A stretch of DNA of 14,418 nucleotides from Gemmatimonadota bacterium (GTDB lineage Bacteria > Gemmatimonadota > Gemmatimonadetes > Gemmatimonadales > Gemmatimonadaceae). Location: positions 1 through 14,418 of the forward strand of contig JAQBQC010000254.1 in assembly GCA_028287205.1 (NCBI GenBank), given 5' to 3'. Made by a program: the position numbers and the translations under genes. Position 1 is the stretch's first letter, and each line of letters opens with the position of its first letter. Positions 1-6,606 of this stretch are shown in pieces. Below the pieces are notes generated by a model, which was given only the letters and a program-made list of their open reading frames with translations, made no database searches and was not told the DNA's origin.

Positions 1-698
1 GCTTCCATTGGAGTTGCGTGGCGGCCACGGAGCACGATGTCGAAACGATAGCCGAGCGCGAACTCGGGCTGCGTGAGCGAGAGATCGAAGCTCGAGATCA
101 GGCGCTCACGACCACGCGGATCGGGAACGCTGTTGTAGATCGGGTCGAGCGCGAGCAGCGGATCGCCAGGAAAGTACATCTGCGTGACGAGCCGCGTGAG
201 GAAGCTCGGGCCCCACAGCGACAAGTGAATGTGCGCGGGCCGCCACGCATTCGAGTGGTTGAGCCACGGATACGCGCCCGGCTTGATGGTGACGAAACGA
301 TATCGTCCCTCGGCATCGGTGATCGCGCGTCCCGCGCCGGTGAAGTTCGGATCGAGCGGCGCATTGTGCTGGTCGACGCGATGCGCGTAGCGACCGGCGG
401 CGTTCGCCTGCCACAGCTCCACGAGCGATTCGCGCACGGGGCGGCCATCCTCATCGATCACGCGTCCCTCGACGATGATGCGCTCGCCGATCGGCTCGCC
501 GCCACCGCGGTTGGTGAGATCGCGATCGGCCTCCGTGACGGACGCGTGTCCGTACACGGGCCCCGTGAGCTCCGACAGCGTCTGCGGAATGAGCACGAGC
601 GGCTGCCGGGGATGGCGCAGCGCCGTGCCGCGATATCCCGGAAAGTCGCGCGGGGGGTGAACGTCATCCCTGGGTCGCCGATAGGTCTCGCCGGCCAT
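1..698 (-). CDS. pcaH: Protocatechuate 3,4-dioxygenase beta subunit, 3' end cut by window edge
   Basis: This intradiol dioxygenase subunit carries the non-haem Fe(III) that cleaves protocatechuate to beta-carboxy-cis,cis-muconate in the beta-ketoadipate pathway; in the known enzyme it pairs with the alpha subunit PcaG. I translated the minus strand from ATG at 698 (MAGETYRRPRDDV). The frame stays open to the edge for 232 codons; the Pseudomonas protein is about 239 residues, so only a few are missing. All four iron ligands are visible: Tyr104 (GRYAH), Tyr143 (GAYPW), His156 and His158 (RPAHIH). The N-terminal part (DFPGYRGTALRHP, residues 18-30) and the NRGGGEPIGERI stretch are typical of the beta rather than the alpha subunit. 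pcaG would be expected just beyond the left edge but cannot be seen. The gene is divergent from the cyclase cluster and shares its upstream region. No strong Shine-Dalgarno precedes the ATG. Confidence 0.93.
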   Translation of the reverse strand, partial: MAGETYRRPRDDVHPPRDFPGYRGTALRHPRQPLVLIPQTLSELTGPVYGHASVTEADRDLTNRGGGEPIGERIIVEGRVIDEDGRPVRESLVELWQANAAGRYAHRVDQHNAPLDPNFTGAGRAITDAEGRYRFVTIKPGAYPWLNHSNAWRPAHIHLSLWGPSFLTRLVTQMYFPGDPLLALDPIYNSVPDPRGRERLISSFDLSLTQPEFALGYRFDIVLRGRHATPME

Positions 699-763
699 CG
701 ATCACTCGTGGAAGCAGACAGATCCAAAGATGGTGCGAGTACGATGCTCCTGCACAGTGGCCG

Positions 764-784
764 CTGCAACTCGCGAGGTTGCAG
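764..784. promoter_or_regulatory. Perfect 7-7-7 inverted repeat, candidate operator between pcaH and cyclase
   Basis: CTGCAAC (764-770), seven bases, then GTTGCAG (778-784). The arms are perfectly complementary. The dyad lies in the divergent intergenic region, 66 bp upstream of the pcaH start and 62 bp upstream of the cyclase GTG, so one bound regulator could act on both directions. The regulator is not in the window, and I could not identify clear -10/-35 boxes here. Confidence 0.5.
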
Positions 785-791
785 TGCGCGC

Positions 792-805
792 GGTGCAGAC
801 GCACC
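792..805. repeat. Second short dyad next to the pcaH/cyclase operator
   Basis: GGTGC (792-796), AGAC, GCACC (801-805): a perfect 5-4-5 inverted repeat, 7 bp from the larger dyad. It could be a second binding half or a hairpin in the 5' leader of the cyclase transcript. Short GC-rich dyads are common by chance in DNA like this. Confidence 0.3.
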
Positions 806-846
806 TTCGACCACCGTTGGATACTCGCGAAAGGAGCATGGGGCAC

Positions 847-1518
847 GTGCCGACCAGCGATGCCGTACGATTCATCGATCTCAGTCACACGATCGAGAGC
901 GGGATGATCACCTACAAGGGATTGCCCGCGCCGCTGATCTGCGATCACCTGTCGCGAGAGCAGTCGCGCAGCATCTACGCGCCCGGAACGGAGTTTCAGA
1001 TCGGCCGCATCGATATGGTGGCGAACACCGGCACGTATCTCGACACGCCCTTTCATCGCTACGCCGATGGATTCGATCTCGACGGCCTCGCGCTCGAGTC
1101 GTGCTCCGATCTGCCGGGTGTAGTCGTTCGCGTTGCCTCGCTGGAGAGTCGCGCCATAGACCGGGCGCGCTTCGGTGCAGTCGAGGTGCGCGGCCGCGCA
1201 GTGCTCGTCCACACCGGGTGGGACAGGCATTGGCGCACCGATCAGTACTTCGAGGGATATCCCTTCCTGACCGAGCAGGCCGCGATCTACCTGCGCGATG
1301 CGGGTGCGACCCTCGTAGGCATCGACTCGCACAATATCGACGACACGAGCACCGGTGCTCGTCCAGTCCATACGACGCTTCTGCGCGCCGGTATTCCGAT
1401 CGTCGAGCACATGACGAACCTCGGCGCTCTCCCGCTCAGCGGCTTTCGCTTTTCGGCCGTCCCCCCGAAGATCAGCGGGATGGGATCGTTTCCCGTGCGG
1501 GCGCACGCACGGTTGTAG
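847..1518 (+). CDS. Cyclase-family (PF04199, kynurenine formamidase-like) metal hydrolase
   Basis: Members of this family hydrolyse amides or lactones with a metal-bound water; bacterial kynurenine formamidase KynB is the best-known one. The family signature HxGTHxDxPxH is recognisable at residues 60-70 but reads N-TGT-Y-LDTPFH: Asp66 and His70 are kept, while the first and third histidines are Asn60 and Tyr64. The C-terminal catalytic pair is present: His175 and Glu187, 12 residues apart as in KynB. I prefer the GTG at 847 (223 aa) because AAGGAG at 831-836 sits 10 bases upstream. ATG 838 has the same AAGGAG only one base away, and ATG 730 would add a 39-residue extension without a good ribosome binding site. 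It is first in a plus-strand cluster with an aminotransferase (78-nt gap) and an OCD-family gene. The substrate is unknown; the neighbours suggest an amino-acid-like amide or lactone. Confidence 0.85.
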   Translation: MPTSDAVRFIDLSHTIESGMITYKGLPAPLICDHLSREQSRSIYAPGTEFQIGRIDMVANTGTYLDTPFHRYADGFDLDGLALESCSDLPGVVVRVASLESRAIDRARFGAVEVRGRAVLVHTGWDRHWRTDQYFEGYPFLTEQAAIYLRDAGATLVGIDSHNIDDTSTGARPVHTTLLRAGIPIVEHMTNLGALPLSGFRFSAVPPKISGMGSFPVRAHARL

Positions 1519-1596
1519 CACGAGGCACGCGTTCTTCGCCTCCCATCTTCGCCGCCAGAGTATTGATCGGCAGGCGCCGGCGCTGCACATTGAGGA

Positions 1597-2724
1597 ATGA
1601 TTGAAACCTTCCTGATGGAACGCATGCAGTCGACGTACGAAAACTTCGTCGACTACGATCTGAGCGAATCCGGTGTGCGCCCCGTGACGCTCCGAGAGAT
1701 GGTCAATTTCGGCTTCGATCTCGACGCCCTCATGGATTCCCCGCTCGGCTACAGCCAGTCGAACGGAACCATCGAGCTGCGCGAGCGCATCGCCGCGATG
1801 TATCCGGGGTCGACGATCAATCACGTCGAGGTCACGAACGGAACCTCGGAGGCGAACTACATTCTCGCGTTGACGCTGCTGCGCTCAGGCGATGTCGTGG
1901 CCCTGCAGGTTCCGAACTATCTCCAGCTCTGGGGCGTGCCGCGCAGCCTCGGCGCAACCGTCGAGCGCTTCGAGCTCGAGCGCGTGGACGGCACCTGGGA
2001 AGTGGATTGGGAGGCGTTCGAGAAGGCCGTCACGCCGAAGACGCGCTTCGTCTACATCACGAACCCGAACAACCCCACGGGCGCGGTGCTCTCGCGCAAG
2101 GCGATGGAGCGTATCGTCAAGCGCATCGATCAGATGGGCGCATATCTGATCGCCGATGAGGTGTATCAGGGCGCCGAAATCGAGGGCGAGCGCACGCCGA
2201 GCTTCTGGGGGATGAGCGATCGCGTCATCGTGACGAGCGGGCTGTCGAAGGCGTACGGCATTCCAGGCGTGCGCATCGGCTGGATGGTCGGCCCTCCGGA
2301 GCTCATCGCCTCGTGCTGGACGCAGCACGACTACATCACGATCTGCCCCAACAAGATTTCCGATCACATCGCGCGGGTGGCGGTGAGTCCGGAGGTTCGC
2401 ACGCAGCTCTACGCACGCACGCGCGGAGTGCTGCGCGAGAACCTGCCGACGCTGCAGGCGTGGGCCGCGGAGTTCGGAGACTTCTTCGACTTCACGCCGC
2501 CGACCGCGGGCGCCATCGTGTTCATGAAGTACAACTCGGACGCGGCGAGCATTCCGCTGGCCGAGCGCATCCTGAAGGAGCAGTCGACGCTGATCGTGCC
2601 CGGCCTGCATTTCGGGCTGGAGAATTACATGCGCGTGTGGCTGGGTGCGAAGCCGGAGTATCTGCAGGCGGGGCTCGCCCGCTTGCGCACGGGGCTGGCG
2701 CCGCTGGTCGGCGCGGGCGTCTAG
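1597..2724 (+). CDS. Class I/II fold PLP-dependent aminotransferase
   Basis: A 375-residue fold-type I PLP enzyme. Visible active-site elements, in order: NPNNPTG (156-162, with Asn159 facing the PLP ring), ADEVYQG with Asp187 pairing the pyridine nitrogen and Tyr190, SGLSKAYG with Lys218 as the Schiff-base lysine, and Arg346 (YMRVW) as the likely substrate-carboxylate arginine. The N-terminal F-x-M-E-R ... S-G-V pattern resembles the branch that includes capreomycidine-synthase-like enzymes, so the reaction may be transamination or a PLP-driven beta-replacement or cyclisation; I cannot tell which. I start at ATG 1597 because the FLMER motif lies at its N terminus. GAGG at 1592-1595 is unusually close to that ATG, and ATG 1615 is the alternative. 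It is followed after 36 nt by the OCD-family gene, so the two are very likely co-transcribed and probably act on the same compound. Confidence 0.9.
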   Translation: MIETFLMERMQSTYENFVDYDLSESGVRPVTLREMVNFGFDLDALMDSPLGYSQSNGTIELRERIAAMYPGSTINHVEVTNGTSEANYILALTLLRSGDVVALQVPNYLQLWGVPRSLGATVERFELERVDGTWEVDWEAFEKAVTPKTRFVYITNPNNPTGAVLSRKAMERIVKRIDQMGAYLIADEVYQGAEIEGERTPSFWGMSDRVIVTSGLSKAYGIPGVRIGWMVGPPELIASCWTQHDYITICPNKISDHIARVAVSPEVRTQLYARTRGVLRENLPTLQAWAAEFGDFFDFTPPTAGAIVFMKYNSDAASIPLAERILKEQSTLIVPGLHFGLENYMRVWLGAKPEYLQAGLARLRTGLAPLVGAGV

Positions 2725-2748
2725 CTCGCGCACGCTCCGCGAAGAAAC

Positions 2749-2752
2749 GGAG
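2749..2752 (+). promoter_or_regulatory. Ribosome binding site deciding the GTG start at 2761
   Basis: GGAG with an 8-base spacer to GTG 2761. No in-frame ATG near this position gives a comparable fit, so this site supports a GTG start for the OCD-family gene. Confidence 0.6.
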
Positions 2753-2760
2753 TAAGCCGA

Positions 2761-3741
2761 GTGGCCGACGTGCTGCCGCAGCCACTCGTCGTGAGCGCGG
2801 AGGAATGCGAGCTCGCGGTGCGCGTTCCCGAGCTCATCGAGGAGATCGCGCAGGGATTCATCGATTACACAGCCGGCCGCGTGGTCGTGCCGCCCGTGGG
2901 CTATCTCGGCTTCACCGAGCCCACGGGCGACGTGCATCTGAAGTACGGCTACGTGAAGGGTGGCGACGTGTTCGTCATCAAGGTCGCCGCGGGATTTCCG
3001 CAGAACTCGGAGCGCGGCCTGCCCACGGGCGACGGGTGCATGCTCGTGTTCAGCAGCCACACTGGATTTCTGCTCGCCGTGCTGCTCGACCGCTCGAGAC
3101 TCACCGACTTGCGAACGGCCGTCGCGGGCGCAGTCGCCGCACGCGCGCTTGCGCCCAAATCCGTTGCGCGCATCGGCATCATCGGCACGGGTGTGCAGGC
3201 GCGGCTCCAACCGCTGATGCTCAAGCACGTGACCGAGTGCCGCGAGATCGCGCTCTACGGCCGCTCGGCGGAGCGCGCCCAGTCATGCGCGGCGTATCTC
3301 GAGCTGGCAGGCTATCGGGTGCATCTTTGCGCGAGTGCGGAGGAGGTGGCCGAAAGCTCCCAGGTGATCGTGACAACCACGGCGTCGCGCGCGGCGCACT
3401 TTCGCGCAGCGGCGGTGCAGCCGGGCACGCACGTCACCGCGGTGGGCGCGGATGCCCCTGGCAAGCAGGAGCTCGACACGGCGCTGTTTGCGCGAGCGGA
3501 GGTGGTGGTAGCGGACAGCATCGCGCAGTGCGCAGACCACGGCGATCTCGCGCCGGCGCTCGCCTCGGGGGACATCACGCTCCATCGGGTGCGCGAGCTC
3601 GGATCCGTGCTCGCGAATCCCGCGCTCGGGCGCACGAGTGAGGAGGAGATCTCGATCGCGGATCTGACGGGAGTGGCGGTGCAGGACATCGTGATCGCGA
3701 GCCACGTGATGCGGCACAACGCCGCGGCGGCCCGGACGTGA
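2761..3741 (+). CDS. Ornithine cyclodeaminase / mu-crystallin family protein
   Basis: 326 residues from a GTG start, a normal family length. Members use bound NAD(P) for ornithine cyclodeamination, ketimine or imine reduction (mu-crystallin), alanine or N-substituted amino acid dehydrogenation, or siderophore precursor synthesis. Seen here: Lys74 (FVIKVAAG), the residue at the position of the catalytic lysine in bacterial OCD; a Rossmann GxGxxA motif (G142-T-G144-V-Q-A147); and GADAPGKQELD with Asp231 at the position of the catalytic aspartate. It lies 36 nt behind the aminotransferase and 16 nt ahead of crcB. An aminotransferase next to an OCD-family enzyme suggests handling of a cyclic ketimine or imino acid, but the true substrate cannot be read from sequence. 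I therefore give no gene symbol. Confidence 0.9.
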   Translation: MADVLPQPLVVSAEECELAVRVPELIEEIAQGFIDYTAGRVVVPPVGYLGFTEPTGDVHLKYGYVKGGDVFVIKVAAGFPQNSERGLPTGDGCMLVFSSHTGFLLAVLLDRSRLTDLRTAVAGAVAARALAPKSVARIGIIGTGVQARLQPLMLKHVTECREIALYGRSAERAQSCAAYLELAGYRVHLCASAEEVAESSQVIVTTTASRAAHFRAAAVQPGTHVTAVGADAPGKQELDTALFARAEVVVADSIAQCADHGDLAPALASGDITLHRVRELGSVLANPALGRTSEEEISIADLTGVAVQDIVIASHVMRHNAAAART

Positions 3742-3757
3742 GCGCGGCAGTCGGTCG

Positions 3758-4153
3758 ATGAAAGTGTTCTGGGCGGTGGCCATCGGAGCTGCCGCGGGCG
3801 GCGTGTCGCGATTCTATCTCACTTTGGCGATGCAGCAGCGCTTCGGCGCGGACTTTCCGTGGGGCACGCTGCTCATCAACATCACCGGCAGTCTGCTCCT
3901 CGGCTTCGTCGTCCGCTACGCGGTCGCGACGCCGGGCATGTCGCTCGAGCTTCGGCTCCTGCTCACGACTGGCTTCTGCGGTGGCTACACGACGTTCTCG
4001 TCGTACAGCTTCGAGACCGCGGTGCTGCTGGAAACGGGATACTACGCGCGCGCCGCGCTCTACTCGATCGGCAGCGTCGTGCTCTCGCTGCTCGCGACGT
4101 TCTGCGGCTTCATGCTGGCCCGCGGCGTGATCGGCGTGCGAAGCGGCTCGTGA
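3758..4153 (+). CDS. crcB: Fluoride channel CrcB/FluC
   Basis: A 131-residue membrane protein with four hydrophobic segments (roughly 1-25, 35-57, 65-88, 97-124). CrcB/Fluc proteins form antiparallel dimers that let fluoride leave the cytoplasm. Family hallmarks are present: GTLLINITGS with Asn41, and the GFCGGYTTFSSYS segment at 72-84 with pore Phe80, in the third helix, which also carries the central Na+ site in known structures. The start lies 16 nt after the OCD-family stop, which implies co-transcription with the amino-acid-type genes. I see no fluoride riboswitch directly upstream, and the gap is too short to hold one. Shine-Dalgarno pairing is weak, so translation may be coupled to the upstream gene. 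Confidence 0.93.
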   Translation: MKVFWAVAIGAAAGGVSRFYLTLAMQQRFGADFPWGTLLINITGSLLLGFVVRYAVATPGMSLELRLLLTTGFCGGYTTFSSYSFETAVLLETGYYARAALYSIGSVVLSLLATFCGFMLARGVIGVRSGS

Positions 4154-4164
4154 GCGTGCTGTTC

Positions 4165-4190
4165 CGCTCCGCGTTGCGGCGGTCGGAGCG
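4165..4190 (+). terminator. Weak hairpin after crcB, possible terminator
   Basis: CGCTCCG (4165-4171) pairs perfectly with CGGAGCG (4184-4190) across 12 bases, starting 12 nt after the crcB stop. It is followed by a C-run, not a T-run, so it is not a textbook intrinsic terminator. It fits as the end of the cyclase-to-crcB unit but could be chance in GC-rich DNA. Confidence 0.25.
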
Positions 4191-4326
4191 CCCCCCGGCA
4201 CGGCGTATCGTTCCTCGCAGAGTCAGGGACTAGCGCGATTCGCACGAAGGTAGCAGACTCGAAGAGGACGATAGTCACTGCCAGTAGCTGGTGCTCGACG
4301 CAGACTGGTCGTCCCACGCGTGTCAC

Positions 4327-4332
4327 GGGAGG
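4327..4332 (+). promoter_or_regulatory. Ribosome binding site deciding the kinase start
   Basis: GGGAGG, 3 bases before ATG 4336. It favours this start over the in-frame GTG at 4291, which has no such motif and would add 15 residues before the family-typical N terminus. Confidence 0.6.
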
Positions 4333-4335
4333 ACC

Positions 4336-6606
4336 ATGCGCTCTGCTTTGCGCGACGAGCTTCAGCAGTGTCTGGCTGGAGTGTTTGAGATCACGCGCGA
4401 GCTTGGCGGCGGTGGCATGTCCTGCGTCTTTGAGGCAACCGAGACTGCGCTCAAGCGTCGAGTGGTCATCAAGGTGCTTTCCCCAGATCTCGATGGCGAG
4501 CTGAATGTCGAACGCTTTCAGCGCGAGATTCACCTCGCAGCCCGTCTTCACCATCCGCACATCGTAGCCATTCTCTCCGCAGGCCTCTGCGGTGTGCTGC
4601 CCTTCTACACGATGCCGTTCATCGAGGGCGAATCACTGCGGAATCGCCTGCAACGGGGTCCCCTCTCGATCGGCGACTGCATCGACATGATGCGCGACGT
4701 TGCCAGGGCGCTGGTGTTCGCCCACGAGCGAGGTGTCGTGCATCGCGACATCAAGCCGGACAATGTGATGCTCAGCGGTGGATCGGCGATCGTCACGGAC
4801 TTCGGCATCGCGAAGGCACTCGCCGAATCGTGCACGCCCTCCGCGCGGTCGTCCATTCTCACGCAACAGGGCACGTCGCTCGGCACACCGGCATACATGG
4901 CTCCCGAACAGATCGCCTGCGAATCGGTCGATCATCGAGCGGACATTTACGCGTTTGGCGCAACAGCATACGAAGCGCTCACTGGTGCGCCGCCATTCGG
5001 AATCGGACCGGCCGCATCGCTGCTCGTGGCGCACCTCATCGACCGTCCGCCCTCACTGTTCGATGCGCGTCCGGACGTGCCGATCGGACTCGAACGTCTG
5101 ATCATTCAGTGCCTGGAGAAGGATCCAGCGCACCGGCCCGCATGCGCAGCCGACATGCTCGCTGCACTCGATGCGCTCGCGCGCAGCGATCCGTCGGTCG
5201 GTCCGCACCCCGTCGCGACTCATCGAGTGTCCATCGGAGTGCTGCCGTTCGCGAACATGAGCGCGGATCGCAACAACGACTATCTCTCGGACGGCATCAC
5301 TGAAGAGCTGATGACCGCACTTGCGCGTCTGCCCGGTCTTCGCGTGGCTGCCCGCGCTTCGAGCTTCGCGTTTCGGGGCACCACGCTCGATCCGCAGGTG
5401 ATCGGTGCGCGTTTACGGGTGGAGACACTGCTCACGGGTAACGTGCGCAAGTCGGAGAATCGTCTGCGCATCGGCGCCGAGCTGGTACGCGCAGTCGACG
5501 CTACCGCGCTCTGGTCGGAGCGCTTCGATCGCGAGTCAGCGGACATCTTCGACATTCAGGATGAGATCACGATTGCGATAGTCGAGGCGCTTCGACTTCC
5601 GCTCATGGGTGACTCGCAAGTCGATTCCCGGCTGCGGCACACGTCGGATGTTGCCGCGTACACGCTGTACCTCAAGGGACGGCACTTCTTCAACTCTCGC
5701 ACCGAGCCGGGGCTGTGGCGGAGTCTGGAATGCTACAAGAAGGCGATCGAGCTCGACCCGGCATACGCACTCGCGTACTGCGGGATAGCCGACTCGTGTG
5801 GCATACTCGCGCTCTTCATGGCGCTGCCCCCGACTGAGGCGCGGTCGCGCATGTTCGAGGCGAGCGAGCGCGCGCTTGCGCTGGATCCGTCTCTGGGAGA
5901 GGCGCACGTATCGGTCGCGACGTACGAGCTGTGGTTCGGATGGGATCTCGACCGCTCGGAACGACATTTTCGACGTGCACTGCAACTCGATCCGCGCCTG
6001 GTCATGGCCTCGGTGTGGATGGGTCAACTGCTCGTGCAACGCGGCCAGATCAGCACAGGGATCGCTGCTGCGACGCGAGGAATGTCGCTGGAGCCACTGT
6101 CTCCGGTCGTGAATACCGGCGCGGCCTTCGTGTATCACCTCGCGGGCCGGCACGAAGAGGCAATCCGCATTCTCGAAGGGGTGCTCGAGCTCGACCCCGG
6201 TCGTCCCACCACGCTGTGGGTTCTCGGCTGGTGTCAGCTAGGCCTCGGCGACACCGGTGCTGCCGTGCTGTCGATTGAAAGCGCGATCGCGGCCGTGCAA
6301 CGCAATCCGTGGTGGCTCTGCTCACTTGCTTTTGCGTACGCCGAAGACGGTCAGGTCGAGCGGTCGCGAGCGCTGCTGGACGAGCTGACGCGCCCCAATC
6401 AGACGCGCCATGTACCCCGCGCTCTGCTCGCACGTGCCTTTCTCTCACTCGGGGATCGCGACAAGGCGTTTCGACTCTCGATGGAGGCGCTCGAATCGCA
6501 CGAGATGAGCGCATGGGGTGTCCTCACCCATCCCGGTTGGCGCGCGTTGCACGACCATCCCGATCGCGACAAGCTCGCTGCGGCGGCGCCCACGCGCATC
6601 AGCTAG
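4336..6606 (+). CDS. Ser/Thr protein kinase with TolB/FlgO-like domain and TPR repeats
   Basis: 756 residues in three modules. The kinase domain (about 15-285) has a glycine-rich loop (GGGGMS, 24-29), the ATP-anchoring Lys46 (VVIKVL), the catalytic loop HRDIKPDN (136-143, Asp138), DFG at 155-157, a TPAYMAPEQ activation-segment end and a D-x-Y-A-F-G helix F motif: all the residues needed for activity. The second module (about 300-415) begins IGVLPFANMS and contains DGITEEL, the pattern of the TolB N-terminal/FlgO-like domain often found in adenylate cyclases and CadC-type proteins. The rest (about 430-745) is built of TPR-like helical repeats rich in LDP motifs, presumably for protein contacts. 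No transmembrane helix or signal peptide is seen, so I infer a cytoplasmic signalling protein. This layout is common in Gemmatimonadota and Acidobacteriota. The phosphorylation targets are unknown and the neighbours do not reveal them. Its stop overlaps that of the convergent dehydrogenase gene. Confidence 0.92.
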   Translation: MRSALRDELQQCLAGVFEITRELGGGGMSCVFEATETALKRRVVIKVLSPDLDGELNVERFQREIHLAARLHHPHIVAILSAGLCGVLPFYTMPFIEGESLRNRLQRGPLSIGDCIDMMRDVARALVFAHERGVVHRDIKPDNVMLSGGSAIVTDFGIAKALAESCTPSARSSILTQQGTSLGTPAYMAPEQIACESVDHRADIYAFGATAYEALTGAPPFGIGPAASLLVAHLIDRPPSLFDARPDVPIGLERLIIQCLEKDPAHRPACAADMLAALDALARSDPSVGPHPVATHRVSIGVLPFANMSADRNNDYLSDGITEELMTALARLPGLRVAARASSFAFRGTTLDPQVIGARLRVETLLTGNVRKSENRLRIGAELVRAVDATALWSERFDRESADIFDIQDEITIAIVEALRLPLMGDSQVDSRLRHTSDVAAYTLYLKGRHFFNSRTEPGLWRSLECYKKAIELDPAYALAYCGIADSCGILALFMALPPTEARSRMFEASERALALDPSLGEAHVSVATYELWFGWDLDRSERHFRRALQLDPRLVMASVWMGQLLVQRGQISTGIAAATRGMSLEPLSPVVNTGAAFVYHLAGRHEEAIRILEGVLELDPGRPTTLWVLGWCQLGLGDTGAAVLSIESAIAAVQRNPWWLCSLAFAYAEDGQVERSRALLDELTRPNQTRHVPRALLARAFLSLGDRDKAFRLSMEALESHEMSAWGVLTHPGWRALHDHPDRDKLAAAAPTRIS

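Noticed and set aside
18..1604. A very long plus-strand open frame (528 codons) antisense to pcaH and overlapping the cyclase
   Set aside because: Arg/His-rich composition without family features; pcaH and the cyclase in the other frames have all their catalytic motifs. It is a high-GC shadow frame.
1885..3228. A 447-codon minus-strand open frame opposite the aminotransferase and OCD-family genes
   Set aside because: Low-complexity His/Arg/Ala composition and no motif; both plus-strand genes are unmistakable.
2313..3641. A 442-codon plus-strand frame across the aminotransferase/OCD junction
   Set aside because: Shadow frame rich in Arg, Ala and Gly; it crosses two well-supported genes.
3742..3757. 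Looked for a fluoride riboswitch in front of crcB
   Set aside because: Only 16 nt separate crcB from the upstream gene, and no riboswitch-like conserved sequence was seen upstream of the cluster either.
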